Shown here one piece after another: positions 48,172 to 59,328 of a stretch of DNA of 64,000 nt; position 1 is the stretch's first letter, and each line of letters starts with the position of its first letter. Below the pieces are notes generated by a model that worked only from the letters and a program-made list of their open reading frames with translations, was not told the origin of the DNA and did no database searches. Origin of the DNA: Chinchilla lanigera (taxonomy: Eukaryota; Chordata; Mammalia; Rodentia; Chinchillidae); contig NW_004955473.1 in NCBI RefSeq assembly GCF_000276665.1, positions 7,751,542 to 7,815,541 on the forward strand, in the 5' to 3' direction. Position numbers and translations under genes: made by a program.

Positions 48172-48310
48172 ATTTTTTGAGAGTCTTTATGTAGTTTAAA
48201 CTGGCATTGAACTCACTGTGTAACCCAGGATGACCTCGAACTCACAGCAATCTGCCTGGCTCAGCCTCTGGAATGCTGGGATTACCGATGTGCACTATCA
48301 CGCACAGCTA
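48172..48310 (-). mobile_element. B1-type SINE
   Basis: 'gtaacccaggatgacctcga', 'tctggaatgctgggattacc' and 'tgcactatcacgcacagc' identify a reversed, moderately diverged B1. Confidence 0.9.
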
Positions 48311-48399
48311 CTTTAATTCCTATAATATTAAAACTTGAATTCATTTCCATTTTACTGGGTGTACATATAAAGTTGGGACAAATTTCATATTTTCACCAA

Positions 48400-48860
48400 A
48401 TATATGGTATATTATATTTCTGTTTTTGAACAAATTTCTGTAAAGTTTGTGACTTAAAATATTTATTCTCTTACAATTCTTGAAGTCAGAAGATTGTAAT
48501 GATTCTTCCTGGGTTAAAGTAAATATGTACTCAGGGCTGCCTTTCCTCTTCAGGCTGAAGGGAGAAGCTGTTTCAATGAGTTTTCCAGTTTCTAGAAATT
48601 ATCCAGCTCCTTGGCTCCTGACCTTCTTCCATCTTCATAGTTAATAATGGTTAATCTGGTCATTCTCACATTGTGTCACTCTGATAGTGGCCCATTTTCT
48701 GTGTCCCACTTCCAAAATTAAGGATTATTTTCTTTATATTGGTCCATCAGGATAATACAGGATAATTTATTCTAAAGTTTAAATGATTTGCAATTTTAAT
48801 TCCTTTTTGCATTGCAAATCATATGTACGTTTTTTCAGGCATGAAGATGTTCACTGTTTT
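48400..48860 (-). mobile_element. MLT1-like LTR (old MaLR)
   Basis: 'cttgaagtcagaagattgta' then 'gggctgcctttcctcttcag', 'gctccttggctcctgacc' and 'attctcacattgtgtcactc' follow the reversed order of MLT1 LTRs ('ggccagaagtcc...gttccttggc...cacatggcgtt'). No internal region was recognised. Confidence 0.6.
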
Positions 48861-49186
48861 CTAAAAATTCCTGTGAACAGTTTTCCAGATAATATTCTTT
48901 TCCATTCTTCAGCTGTATACATTTTTTGTAGATCTGTGTGTTAGGAAATGCTTAAGTTACTGTTGATCTTCATTTGCATTTTGTAGAATCTTTTGTTTTA
49001 TGTCTCCTTAATAATCTTCTGATGGAGAGTGTTCCACAGGATATTTTTTTACACCATTCCAAGTCAGGTTAATGAATTTCCCTTGAGTCAATTCATTTCA
49101 TAGTATAAGAGTTATGCAGTTCTTTAACAGATCTCTAGTTCATAGAGGCAATTCATTCACTGATTTATTAGGACAATATTTGATTT

Positions 49187-49303
49187 TCCAAAACTCAGAA
49201 GCCTGAGGTAGGAGAATTGCCACACGTTCAAGGCCAGCCTGGGTTACAGAGTGACTTCAAGGCCGTTGTGCACTGGATAGCAAGACTCTGTCTCAAAACA
49301 CCA
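49187..49303 (+). mobile_element. B1-type SINE, 5'-truncated
   Basis: 'agaagcctgaggtaggagaa', 'caaggccagcctgggttaca' and 'tagcaagactctgtctcaaa' mark a plus-strand B1 lacking its first bases. Confidence 0.88.
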
Positions 49304-49515
49304 GAAGAATTTATTAAGTGAAACCACAGTATTTTATGAGATATTTTTAACCACCACTGTCTTCTTTGGTGATAGTTTCAAATTAAGAATACAGAATTAA
49401 GAAAACAATTCTAAAATAAACAGACGCCAACACATTTGCATTGATCATGCAATCTTATTTTTTTGTTATAACTACACCTTCTGAAACAAAGAAAACTGTG
49501 TTTATCATCATATTA

Positions 49516-52076
49516 TCTTAGTTAAATTTCTTGCTACCGAGCCAAAATAGCTGACACCCAAAGTTAAAAGAGGAAAGGTTTATTTAGCTCATAGTTCATA
49601 GAGGTTTCACCTCTGTAGTTCGTTTCGTCCAAGGCAGTCTGACAAGCAACACAGAGGAGAAATAGTTCATGACAAGCAAGTGGGCAAGAGCAACCAGGGG
49701 CCTAGACAAGCCTCCTGCTGTCCCTTATTTTGAACCCAGGCTCCTGATATTAGAGTGGACACCAATCAGTGGACGGATTTAGTAATAACCCACCCTTAAT
49801 CCTAGCACTGTACCATGAGCCAATCACATACTCTAGATTCAGCTGAATCTGAAAAAGCCCTACCTGTAACTGCAAGAGCTTTGGGAGGACATCTAGATAC
49901 AAGCCATAACATTCTGCCCCTGAGCTATCAAAGACTCAAGCACATTCCTTTATGCAAAAAAAACATTTAGTGAATCTCCAAGAGATACCAAAGTTCCAAT
50001 GTAGTAGAAAATTTCTACCAGCCAGTCTGTCAGCTACCCAGGTAACCTACAGTTTGCTTCACTTCCTATTACAGTTCCTGTTAATACTGTCTTTTAGAAA
50101 TGGCTGGTATACTCTGCTTCTTTACTTCACCTTTGCAACCAAATGCATAACAGCCTCCCTATCTGAGCCTTTGGGCGCTGATATTTTGAGAGACAATTGA
50201 GTCCCTGTCAGTGCCTATCGACATAAATTGAATTTGCCTTCAAATCCTGGACGTCATTTCAGTATTTCTGCTTGCCACTGCACTAAGAGTTTCTGCATTG
50301 CTGAAAAGTCTAAATTCAAAGTCCCCTCTGAAATTTTAGGTAAACTCTTAGCTGTAAGCCCTGTAGAAATTAAAAGAAAATTAAACATTTCCAATATTTA
50401 AAGCACAACTTAGACATTTCTACTCCAAAACACACAAAGAGGGTATAGAAACGAATTGGACACAGCAAGACCAAAATACAGCAGGACAAACATTAAATCT
50501 TGTAGTTCAATGTCCAATGCACTCTATCTCTATGACACTACAAGTGGTTGTAGATCCCAGGGCTTCTTTCTTGGGCTAGCTCTGCTCCCTTCCTTGAGTT
50601 TTCCTTGGATGATCCATGTCCCAGGATTCCTGAAACTTCTGGGGTCCCCACTGCACCTTTAGATTCACACTCAGAACTTCACACACTGCGCTCTCAAGCC
50701 CACAGTGTTCTGCTTCTAGGTGGAACCTTACAGACCCCACAACTCTTGCATCCTGCAGGCACATAAAACAAACGTGATGTGGTTGGCATCATAGTCTTCT
50801 GCCAGCTGGAGCAGTAGCCATGCTGCCTTCTCCCTTGGCTGTAGGGGTTGAGTGCTTATGAACCAAATTCAGAGGAAAAACTTCCTTAGGCTGCCACCAT
50901 TCTGAAACATGAATTAAATCCCAAGAAATAACTTCCCTAGGTCACCACTATTTTGGAACATGTTGCTCGAGGGCACTCTTCTCCAAGTAAAACCTGTCAC
51001 TTTTGCAATTTTGAGGAGGGAAAGAGTAGAATGCTGTTCTTCTGATGCCTTCAGACTTTTTATTGTCCTCTACTGAAATACTTGGCTTTTTCTTGCTAAG
51101 TTTTTCAGCAGCCTATTTGTCCTCTTTACCATCTTTTCAGGCCGCAACTTTACTGGAGCATTTTTTATGGCCAAACACAAAACATTTTAAATCATTCTGC
51201 TAGGCACTTCTCTCTGATTTTCAACATAAATCTGGCTAGAAGCCACAATAGTAGCCATGAAACTGATTCAACAAGAGACTGCCTTGAAATTTCTCTGCAA
51301 GATTAATTAGTCTGCCACCCTTAATCTCAGTCTCAGACAATCTCTGGACACAAGTAAAATACAGACAAACTTTCTGTCAAGGAATAACACACATGGTCTG
51401 GTGTCCAACAGCTGATGCAGGTATTCTTCCCAGCCAGAAATTCCTGAGCCTGGTTCTTACCAGAGGGATTTTATCAGCCTTCTGGTCTTCTGAACTCTAC
51501 CCGAAATCTCCCATCAAGTGCAGCCTAACATGTTCAGGCTCTACTTTTTCAACTAGTATATCTGAAACTTCTCAAACTCTTCTCACAAGCCACACACAAA
51601 GGCTCCTAAACCACATGACCAGACATTCTCACAGTAAGGACCCTACTTCTTTGATACCAAATTCAGTCTTAGTTATATTTCTCTGCTAAGACAAAATATC
51701 TGATACTCAAATGAGGGAAGATTAATTTATGTCATATTTTGTAGAGTTTTCAGCACATAGTTCACTGGCTGCAAGCCTTGTTTGATGGCAGAGAGGCATT
51801 GCAGGGGAGAAATAGTCCTCACAAGCAGGGAGGTGACAGCCAACAGGGAGCAAGACAAGCCTACTTCTTTCTCTTATACTGTATCCAGGCCACTGGGATC
51901 AGAGTGGTGCCAAACAAATCATTGAACTGATTTAGTAATCACCTAGCCTTAATCCTATCAACGTTAATCCTAGCATTGCACTGTGAATCAATCACACACT
52001 CTAGACGCAGCCACCGCTGAAAAAGACTCACCTATGCATGAGGCTTTTGCGGGACATCTGGACACAAGTCATAACA
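49516..52076 (-). mobile_element. Complete MaLR provirus with both LTRs
   Basis: The reversed 3' LTR is about 49516-49912 ('tcttagttaaatttcttgct' to 'acaagccataaca'). The next bases, 'ttctgcccctgag', are the reversed polypurine tract. The internal region is about 49913-51663, ending 'ttgataccaaattcag'. The reversed 5' LTR is about 51664-52076 ('tcttagttatatttctctgc' to 'acaagtcataaca'). The LTR ends read TGTTATG in sense orientation. At about 2.56 kb this is the most complete MaLR here. A 98-codon frame at 51393-51689 is chance. No clear 5-bp target duplication was seen. Confidence 0.88.
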
Positions 52077-52278
52077 CAGCTCTTTCTTTTCCAACACCTG
52101 CACACTTCTATCTTTTCCACCCTACAACCTAAATCTTGTCTTCCTTACTGTAGTGTTTTTTTAAAATTTAATATAAACTGATATGGGATAGAATGAAATA
52201 ATTAGCTTTATTTTGAAAATATACTTTCAAATAAATAAATCATATTTAAATTCCAGGTGGTAGAAAATCAGAGTATTT

Positions 52279-52402
52279 TTTACAAAGGGTTTTGCTATGA
52301 AGTTCAGGCTAGCTCTGAACTCATTATGTAACCCCAGCTGGCCTCGAACCCATGGGGATCCTAAGTGTTAGGATTAGAAGTATGGCCACCATGCCTGTCA
52401 AG
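52279..52402 (-). mobile_element. B1-type SINE
   Basis: 'gctatgaagttcaggctagc', 'ccagctggcctcgaaccc' and 'gccaccatgcctgtc' mark a reversed B1, partly shortened. It is flanked by the 11-bp duplication tcagagtattt (52268-52278 and 52403-52413). Confidence 0.92.
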
Positions 52403-53674
52403 TCAGAGTATTTAGTACACATTCCTTCTTATTTATAGGTCAAATTGGTTTCTGCTTCATTCTAACAATTTGCAAGCACTTCTATTTTCAAGTAGTAAAA
52501 CATGAAGTGATATTGTTGTTACTCTCATTCCTGATATTTCAACCATCCGGTTAGTGGAAATTCTACCTAGACTATAAAGGTGGATGTTTTTCTTAAAGTT
52601 TCATGTTTGTTTCTCAATTTTTCTTTGGTACAGATATTTTCTGAGGAAGTGGAGATTTAATTTTAAATTTATGTGGTGGTATGAGCTCTCTTTTTTATTT
52701 TTTGTTTTGTTTATTTTCAAACTAAACTTGAAGGGAAATTTAAATATAAAAGGAATAAAAACTTTTAGTAGTCATGAACTAAACTGAGCTTAAATTTATG
52801 CTATGATCAAGTATTTGATAATTTGTGTATATTTATTGAAGTGCAAATGTACTGTGTTTTGCTAAACATTTTAAATTCTGTTTTATCATTGTTTTATAAT
52901 TTCAGAGGGATGACAGTAACACAGATCTTCGAATATAAATGAAGAATCGTATCAATCAAGTAGACAAATTACAATCAGAAATTCAGTAAGAATGCCTTAG
53001 GCAATTCAACATATGTTAAATTCAGGTAGTTATGTACCAGGAATTCCTCTCACTTATTAAAAATTCTATTAATTTAAAAGGCTTATACTTTGTAAAAGAG
53101 AATACTGAGTTCTATGGATCATTGCACTCAGTCAGGCAGGAAATTTCAACTTTCTTCTGCAGTATGGCCAATATAGTAGAGGTTAACTTGTTAAACAAAA
53201 TCCCCCCCAAGAAATAGAAAGGACCTTTATACCTAGATCTTTTGTTTGGAAAAATAAAAATGGCACAGAAGTATAATGATAGAATATTGACCTTCTGAGT
53301 AATTCTAGGATTAATATTCTAAGCAATACTCAAACACAAACTTTTAAAACTTATTTTTCTAAATTACATGACTCTTTAATGCCTTCTTCTAAGGTTTGAA
53401 AGACATTTTTCCAATATTTTCTAAAACTTTACTTGGTAGATGTATTAGTGAAATGTATTGTTTTGATAGAACACTTGCTTGACTTTAGTCCTTAAATACG
53501 TGAAATTTAAAATTTGATATAGAGATTTTTGGAGCAAGAGACATCTAGTGACAATGAATATACTTGAAAAACTGAACTCAGTGAAAATGTGTAGAAACTT
53601 TGAGATTGATGTGTTACTATTTTTTTCGATCCATTTCAGCATTGTAACAAAACTATCTCGAACTCTATATATGT

Positions 53675-53850
53675 TACGGGTGGGTATATGTTTATATGTG
53701 TACCTATATTTATAACTATAATAAAAGACACATACATATGCATATATATACCCACATAAATCTATATGCTTATCTACTTATGCATATATGCAAATTTATG
53801 TCTATATAAACATATGTATATATATGTTTATATTCACATCAACATGAAAG
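53675..53850. repeat. TATA/CATA-rich low-complexity stretch
   Basis: Repeated tatatg/catata units, with 'gtgggtatatg' facing 'catatatatacccac' as an inverted pair. Confidence 0.75.
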
Positions 53851-54657
53851 CACATTTATGTATCTAAAACTCACTTGAAGTTATTTAATTTCAAACACAT
53901 TTGAATTCACAGGATAATGTTTTTTCCACCCATTTATTCATTTGAATATAAAGTTTTTAGCATCTCCAATCAGTCCCTTTATTGGTGCCTTCTTAGGTAG
54001 CACCAAACATTTCAGGAGTGGTCTTATTTTCATTGGCAATATTGCTTGTTAAATCTTTTATTCAATACACTTTCATTTATCCATATTTAATCCTACATTA
54101 CAGTTTATCACATTGTATTATTTGTATTTCATATTATAATTAACATATTTTTGTCTTTCCACACCATGCCCTACTGGCCATTAATGAAGACCACTCTGTT
54201 CAGATCATTATCCCAAATAAGTATCTGAAAACAAAATGTTTTGCAGGGACTTAGAAACTGTAAAAACTTTGATTTGTAACAGTGAATCTTTCTAACAATC
54301 GTTCTTTCATGATATCTATCGTTTGGCTCTAAAAAGCTAGGTATTTATTGAGATTCCTCTGACTCCAGAGTTAATTTAGACACGTAGTTCATACAGAATC
54401 TGAGAATTCTTATTTTCATTTTTTGTAGTTTCTATAAAACTTTTTTACAAAACAGAACTTGCTACAAAGTAATGTTTTGTAGCCTGTTTGTACAGTTTCA
54501 CTATACTTTGTAAGTCACACAGGTATCAGTAAAACTTAACTTATAGGGATGATCACAAATAATAAGCTCTGTCATCACAAAGCCTGAACAGATTAATTAA
54601 AATGGTAGATTATGGGGCTTCGATTGAGTTATCACTTCTAAAAAGTGAGAGAGTTTT

Positions 54658-54728
54658 TACCTATTATTTGTAAGTGGCAATTTTTTTGTATATTTTCTTT
54701 TATGTTCCTTTCTTACAAATAATAGGTA
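54658..54728. repeat. 17-bp perfect inverted repeat with 37-bp loop
   Basis: tacctattatttgtaag (54658-54674) is the exact reverse complement of cttacaaataataggta (54712-54728). Confidence 0.95.
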
Positions 54729-55858
54729 TATGTTCTAGCATCACTTAAATACAGGCATAATACTTTACTATGGATTCATACAACTCCATAAAATTTAGAG
54801 GTTCTTTTATCATATAGTGGGAAAAATATTTTCCACTAGTATTTTGATATTCTGTCATGGAGTGTTCACCATTTGCTAAGAAGTCAACTTTTATGTTCAG
54901 ACTGGGATTATATGAACAAGAAAGTGGTATTTTATGGCTGTGAAATAATATTTTAAGATATATTTTATGCTGCACAATATACAGTACCATGATTATTTCA
55001 TTTTTTCATAACATAAAAAATAATATTCTTAATCTGGAAAACAGAAAGACTGATAAGAAAAAGACTGATAGTCAAGTGACTACCATGTTTGATTGACATA
55101 TTTGCATCTATTTGCATCATATAGTCTGGAAGGTGTTCTAGTATTGAAAATCATCAAGTAGAAATCACTTACACTCTGCTTATTACTAGACTTTATAAGA
55201 ATTTGACATTAAAACAGTAAGTCTTGCTCAGAGGGCCTATAGGAATAAATAAGAGAATTCACAGGTAAAAAATGATCATTATAAATGGAAAACTCATACA
55301 GTGCTCATGGTTCAATTGTTTATTCTATTGTTAGTCCATTTGGGTTTTCCTTTCAATTGCTTTTTTTAAATTTTATTTTAAAAATAAAAGGAGGAAAATA
55401 TTAAGTTACCCTTTAATTCTTTTGTTGTTCTGAAAGTAGATAAACAGTACTGTTAATGTGACATTAGTACTTTTATTCTACCATGAACAATAGTGTTCAC
55501 CATAGATTCACAAAATCACATATGTGGCTTATCAAATATACAGTCTTATTCCTAATAAAGAAACTAGAAACAGAAAGTTAATGAATTGGAATTTTATCCT
55601 TTGACTCGATCTGTGGTACTTGTATATAAACCACTCACATATTGCAAGATCCTATAAATCATTTCAAATATCTTATACCACTACATGGAATGTAAGTATT
55701 ATACACATAGGTGTTCTACTGTGTTGTTTGGGGAATAATGACAAGAAAAAGGGTCTGTACGTTGTCACTCTACATGGGCATGTTTTCAAGTATTTTCTAT
55801 TTGTCATTGGTTAAATCCACTGATGCCGAGGTCCACAGATAGAGAGTTTCCAAAGTAC

Positions 55859-56012
55859 TTTTTTTTGTCTTTTTGATACAGAGCCTTGCTATGCAGGTCA
55901 GGTTGGCCTTGAGCTCCCTTTGTATCCCAGGCTGGTCTCGAACTAGCAATGATCCTTCTGCCTCAGCTTTCTGAGTGCTGGGATTACAATCATGTGACAT
56001 GATGCCCAGCTT
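55859..56012 (-). mobile_element. B1-type SINE
   Basis: 'tttttgatacagagccttgc', 'tatcccaggctggtctcgaa' and 'tgagtgctgggattacaatc' identify a reversed B1 with a T tract (the reversed A tail) at its left end. Confidence 0.93.
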
Positions 56013-56439
56013 TATCAGAAGTATTTTTAAGGGAAATTTTTGCCTATTTTTTAGCGAAAGAAAACAAATTATTGCTCGATACCTGAGATTCTTTCCATTT
56101 TTTTACTGACTTCCCACTACCAATCAAAGCACATAATGGTCATGCATTGATTATAGTGTTCTAATAATTAGCACTACCTTCCGAGCTTGTTGAAAAACAT
56201 TAGGTTAGTATAATTCACAACTGTAAAATTTAGGTTTGTCTTTCTCATTTGGTCCAGTCTGACATTTTTATCATCTGAAAGTACATTTTTCTGTTTATTT
56301 TACAGCTATTTCTGTTGGTTTATATCCCACGGTAAAATTCTAACTTGATTTTGCTTACTCCACCAAGACATATAGTCAGGAGATTTTCTCAGTAATTATA
56401 TTTATAACATTTCAAATATGATTTTATGCATAGGATGAT

Positions 56440-56650
56440 TACATGTAGTTTAATTACTAGAATTGGTAGTAATTTGTATAATGCTTTGCAGGTTTCCAAG
56501 TATTTTAAAGAAATTTCTCAAAATAATTCCACATATGAGCAATCAGTATTATCATCCCCATTTCTCAAGCTACAAAAAGGAAGTACAGAGAGACTAATTA
56601 TCCTGTCTGCTTCATAGGTTGAATGAAATGGAGCTTGGGCAGACATGTTT
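56440..56650 (+). mobile_element. MIR fragment
   Basis: 'gtattatcatccccatttct' then 'caagctacaaaaaggaagta' and 'cagagagactaattatcctg' follow the MIR core order. Confidence 0.75.
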
Positions 56651-57189
56651 TTATTTAAATCTTGGCACCCAATTCATTCTCATGTCAGTAACACCAACTA
56701 ATATGGAGGTTCAGACTGCTTGTTTCAAGATTGTGAAGAAGCTAAAATATCACAAATGCACTGTTCAGGATACTCATTTCATATTAAATTAGATATAAAG
56801 GTAGTCATCATTAAACAAGGTTTACAGGGCCATAAATAAGCATATGTGCTCTAAAAGTAATGAAAAATTATTTGCAATCCGCGACTGTTTATGTCAGTTT
56901 CTTAGTCTGAGACTAATGAGAGCAATGTTTTACATCAGTTGGAAAATGGGCCAATTAGATGTGGTCTATTCATGACAAAATTTGCACACAATATTTTGAA
57001 CAGTTATGCCCTCACATAGCCTGTATTGGTAATATGGCACTACCAACAAAGAAAACAATGTGTTATACTTAAGGCCCCTCGTCCTTTAGAATAAAGACAA
57101 TTCTTTTTCATTGTGTGTTGCATAAAATAACGTCAATTTGCCATAGCAGAGATATTAAATACGTATCCATAATCCTATCTTGAAGATGT
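56651..57189. other. Unassigned DNA
   Basis: No gene or nameable repeat. Composition is more balanced than the flanks at 56.82-57.08 kb. Confidence 0.45.
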
Positions 57190-57430
57190 TGTTTTTATGT
57201 TTCTTTCTACCTTATTAACATATATTTGGGATACATAATGAGCATATTCATCAAGAGAATTAATACATCCTTATATCACATATTTTTACTTCCACTTCCC
57301 CTGTCCTCCATCCCTACCATTTGTCCCACCTCAAGATCCACAGCTCCTTCCCAAAATGTCAATTTTCATGTTTCCTAACATTTATCTTTGATTTTGTTCT
57401 TTAAACTATTTTAAAATGTGATAAATAAAT
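57190..57430 (-). mobile_element. Probable LINE-1 3' UTR fragment
   Basis: 'gggatacataatgagcatat' followed by C/T-rich sequence ('cccctgtcctccatccctac') resembles other reversed L1 3' UTR pieces in the window, and 'gggatacacaatgaccatat' near 39.27 kb. Confidence 0.55.
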
Positions 57431-58149
57431 GCTGCTGTTGTTAAGGTGATAGAGTGACATGCAAACCTTCTTTATTATGCATATTGACAACCACACACAT
57501 TGATCTCTATATGTTTGAGTCAAAATCAAAATGAGTCGTCACAGAGACTTTAAGAAAAAGGAAGCTGATCTTTGACTTGGAAGATAAACATGCTTAGACA
57601 ACTCAGTTCCTGAATTGATTATAATTTGCCAGTCAATCAATATTTTTACAAGTATGACTATATAAAATTTTAAGAGTATTCTCACATGCATTACTAATAC
57701 TGGAAAATATTATAGTAAGTATAGCACAATAATAATTCAAGAAGAAATAAAGAATGAAGAATAGTAATTCCTGGTGAAGAAGCAGAAATTCTGAAGAAAA
57801 ACTGAGTGAAGTGTCAGTGAATAGTGAGAATTTATTTTATGTGCCACAGACTTCTTGTAGTATTTCTATGAGTCAAAGAATTGTATTATTAAAAATATTT
57901 TTCGCATTCCTTATCTATTTTTCAAATTGCTCATAGGAAATTTTAGCACCAATCTTGGAAGGAAATCATAACTATAATGAAAAGTATAGAATAAAACATT
58001 ACAATAATTCTCATAAAATTTAATGTAGATGTTTTCAGTAGAGCAGAAGTCGTAATTTTAGAAGCTTAAAATGTGGCAGTGAATATGCATCAAAATAAGA
58101 CCCAAAGCAATACTAATACTTGCAGGGGAAGCATAGTCTCTAAAACTAC

Positions 58150-58335
58150 AATAATTTAGTTTGTAAGCCTGATGTCATCACTTTCTAGATGTGAAATATC
58201 AGGCAAGATACATATACATACAGATATTCAGTTTTCTTGCTTAATAAAGCAAATATTGTGTGATTGGGAGGGTTTAATGAGAGATGATGTAAAAATCTTA
58301 ACAAGATGGCTGATGGCATCATGTGAACTAATGCT
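58150..58335 (+). mobile_element. MIR fragment
   Basis: 'tcactttctagatgtgaaat', 'atcaggcaaga', 'cagttttcttgctt' and 'gagggtttaatgagagatga' then 'tgtaaaaatctta' follow the MIR order closely. Confidence 0.7.
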
Positions 58336-59135
58336 GGTACGCATTAAGATTATATTAGATTTAATAATACAATTTATACTTGTGTTAGTACTGATATCCT
58401 TTGGAGTTGTACAATCAGTGTAATACTAGTATCACTTTTTGCTAATATTTATAATCGCAGTGTTTATATACCTCCTTAGATACCTCCTTAGTGTCACCTC
58501 GTCAACTTGTCTCACAACGTAGAAATCCTTTCGATGATCTTACAGATAGAATTTTGAGTAAAAATCCTGAATTCTGTAAGTATTCTTTGAAAATTTAATA
58601 TTGTTCATTTTTTAAGGTACAGACATAATTTTCCTCAAATCCAGATATGAAAAAGTGTGAAGTATAACATTAGTAAAACAAAAGTAAGAATGTGACTGAT
58701 GTGTAGCAAGAAAAATCAATTTGGTGATAAATCTGTAGCATCAAGTGAAAAGCCTTCATTTTAAAATTCAGTTGACTGAATTCTTTAAAATTTAAAATTT
58801 TACATCAGTGATGAAACTTAAGCTTCTCACCTCAAAATATCGTAAATCTGGCCATGAAAACTCATGATGCATCTCTCTTTTCAAAGTTTGTTTTTCTATG
58901 AAGTTATCTCCTAGTGTTCTGTTATTTTAGGTAAGGGGTACCACTCTTTAATGTTTTCCCTTTCCCGTTTTGTCCCTCTCATCACATATTAACAAATTTT
59001 ACTGAAACTATGATGAAGGCAAGCAGATATCCATGAACCTTTTCTGATGCTATCATAAGAAGTTATTGGAATAACTTTTTATTTAAAGCCTTGCGCTGTG
59101 CCAAATGCTACTCTACTAGGATGTTGATTTGAATT
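58336..59135. other. Unassigned AT-rich DNA up to the assembly gap
   Basis: About 800 bp with no gene and no nameable repeat. It ends at a run of N. Confidence 0.45.
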
Positions 59136-59235
59136 NNNNNNNNNNNNNNNNNNNNNNNNNNNNNNNNNNNNNNNNNNNNNNNNNNNNNNNNNNNNNNNNN
59201 NNNNNNNNNNNNNNNNNNNNNNNNNNNNNNNNNNN
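59136..59235. other. Assembly gap of 100 N
   Basis: Exactly 100 N, a common placeholder for a gap of unknown size. The right edge abuts the T-rich end (reversed A tail) of an ID SINE. Confidence 0.99.
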
Positions 59236-59328
59236 TTTTTTTTGGTTTTTCTCCGGTACCGGGAACCGAACTCACGACCTTGCGCTTGCCAGGCAGGCGC
59301 TTTGCCGCTGAGCTAAATCCCCAGCCCC
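59236..59328 (-). mobile_element. ID/BC1-type SINE, young copy beside the gap
   Basis: Reversed ID core, apparently consensus with CpGs intact ('ggtaccgggaaccgaactca', 'gccaggcaggcgctttgccg'). It has the shorter form (one A fewer), like the copy at 19.0 kb. Its tail and one target duplication are lost in the gap. Confidence 0.94.

Larger units (their letters stand above)
52414..55858. other. Unassigned AT-rich DNA
   Basis: About 3.4 kb with no gene and no repeat I can name. It includes an AT/CATA-rich stretch (53675-53850) and a 17-bp inverted repeat (54658-54728). Confidence 0.45.

Noticed and set aside
53675..53850. Possible satellite array
   Set aside because: The tatatg/catata units vary in spacing and no regular longer period is visible; it is low-complexity DNA.
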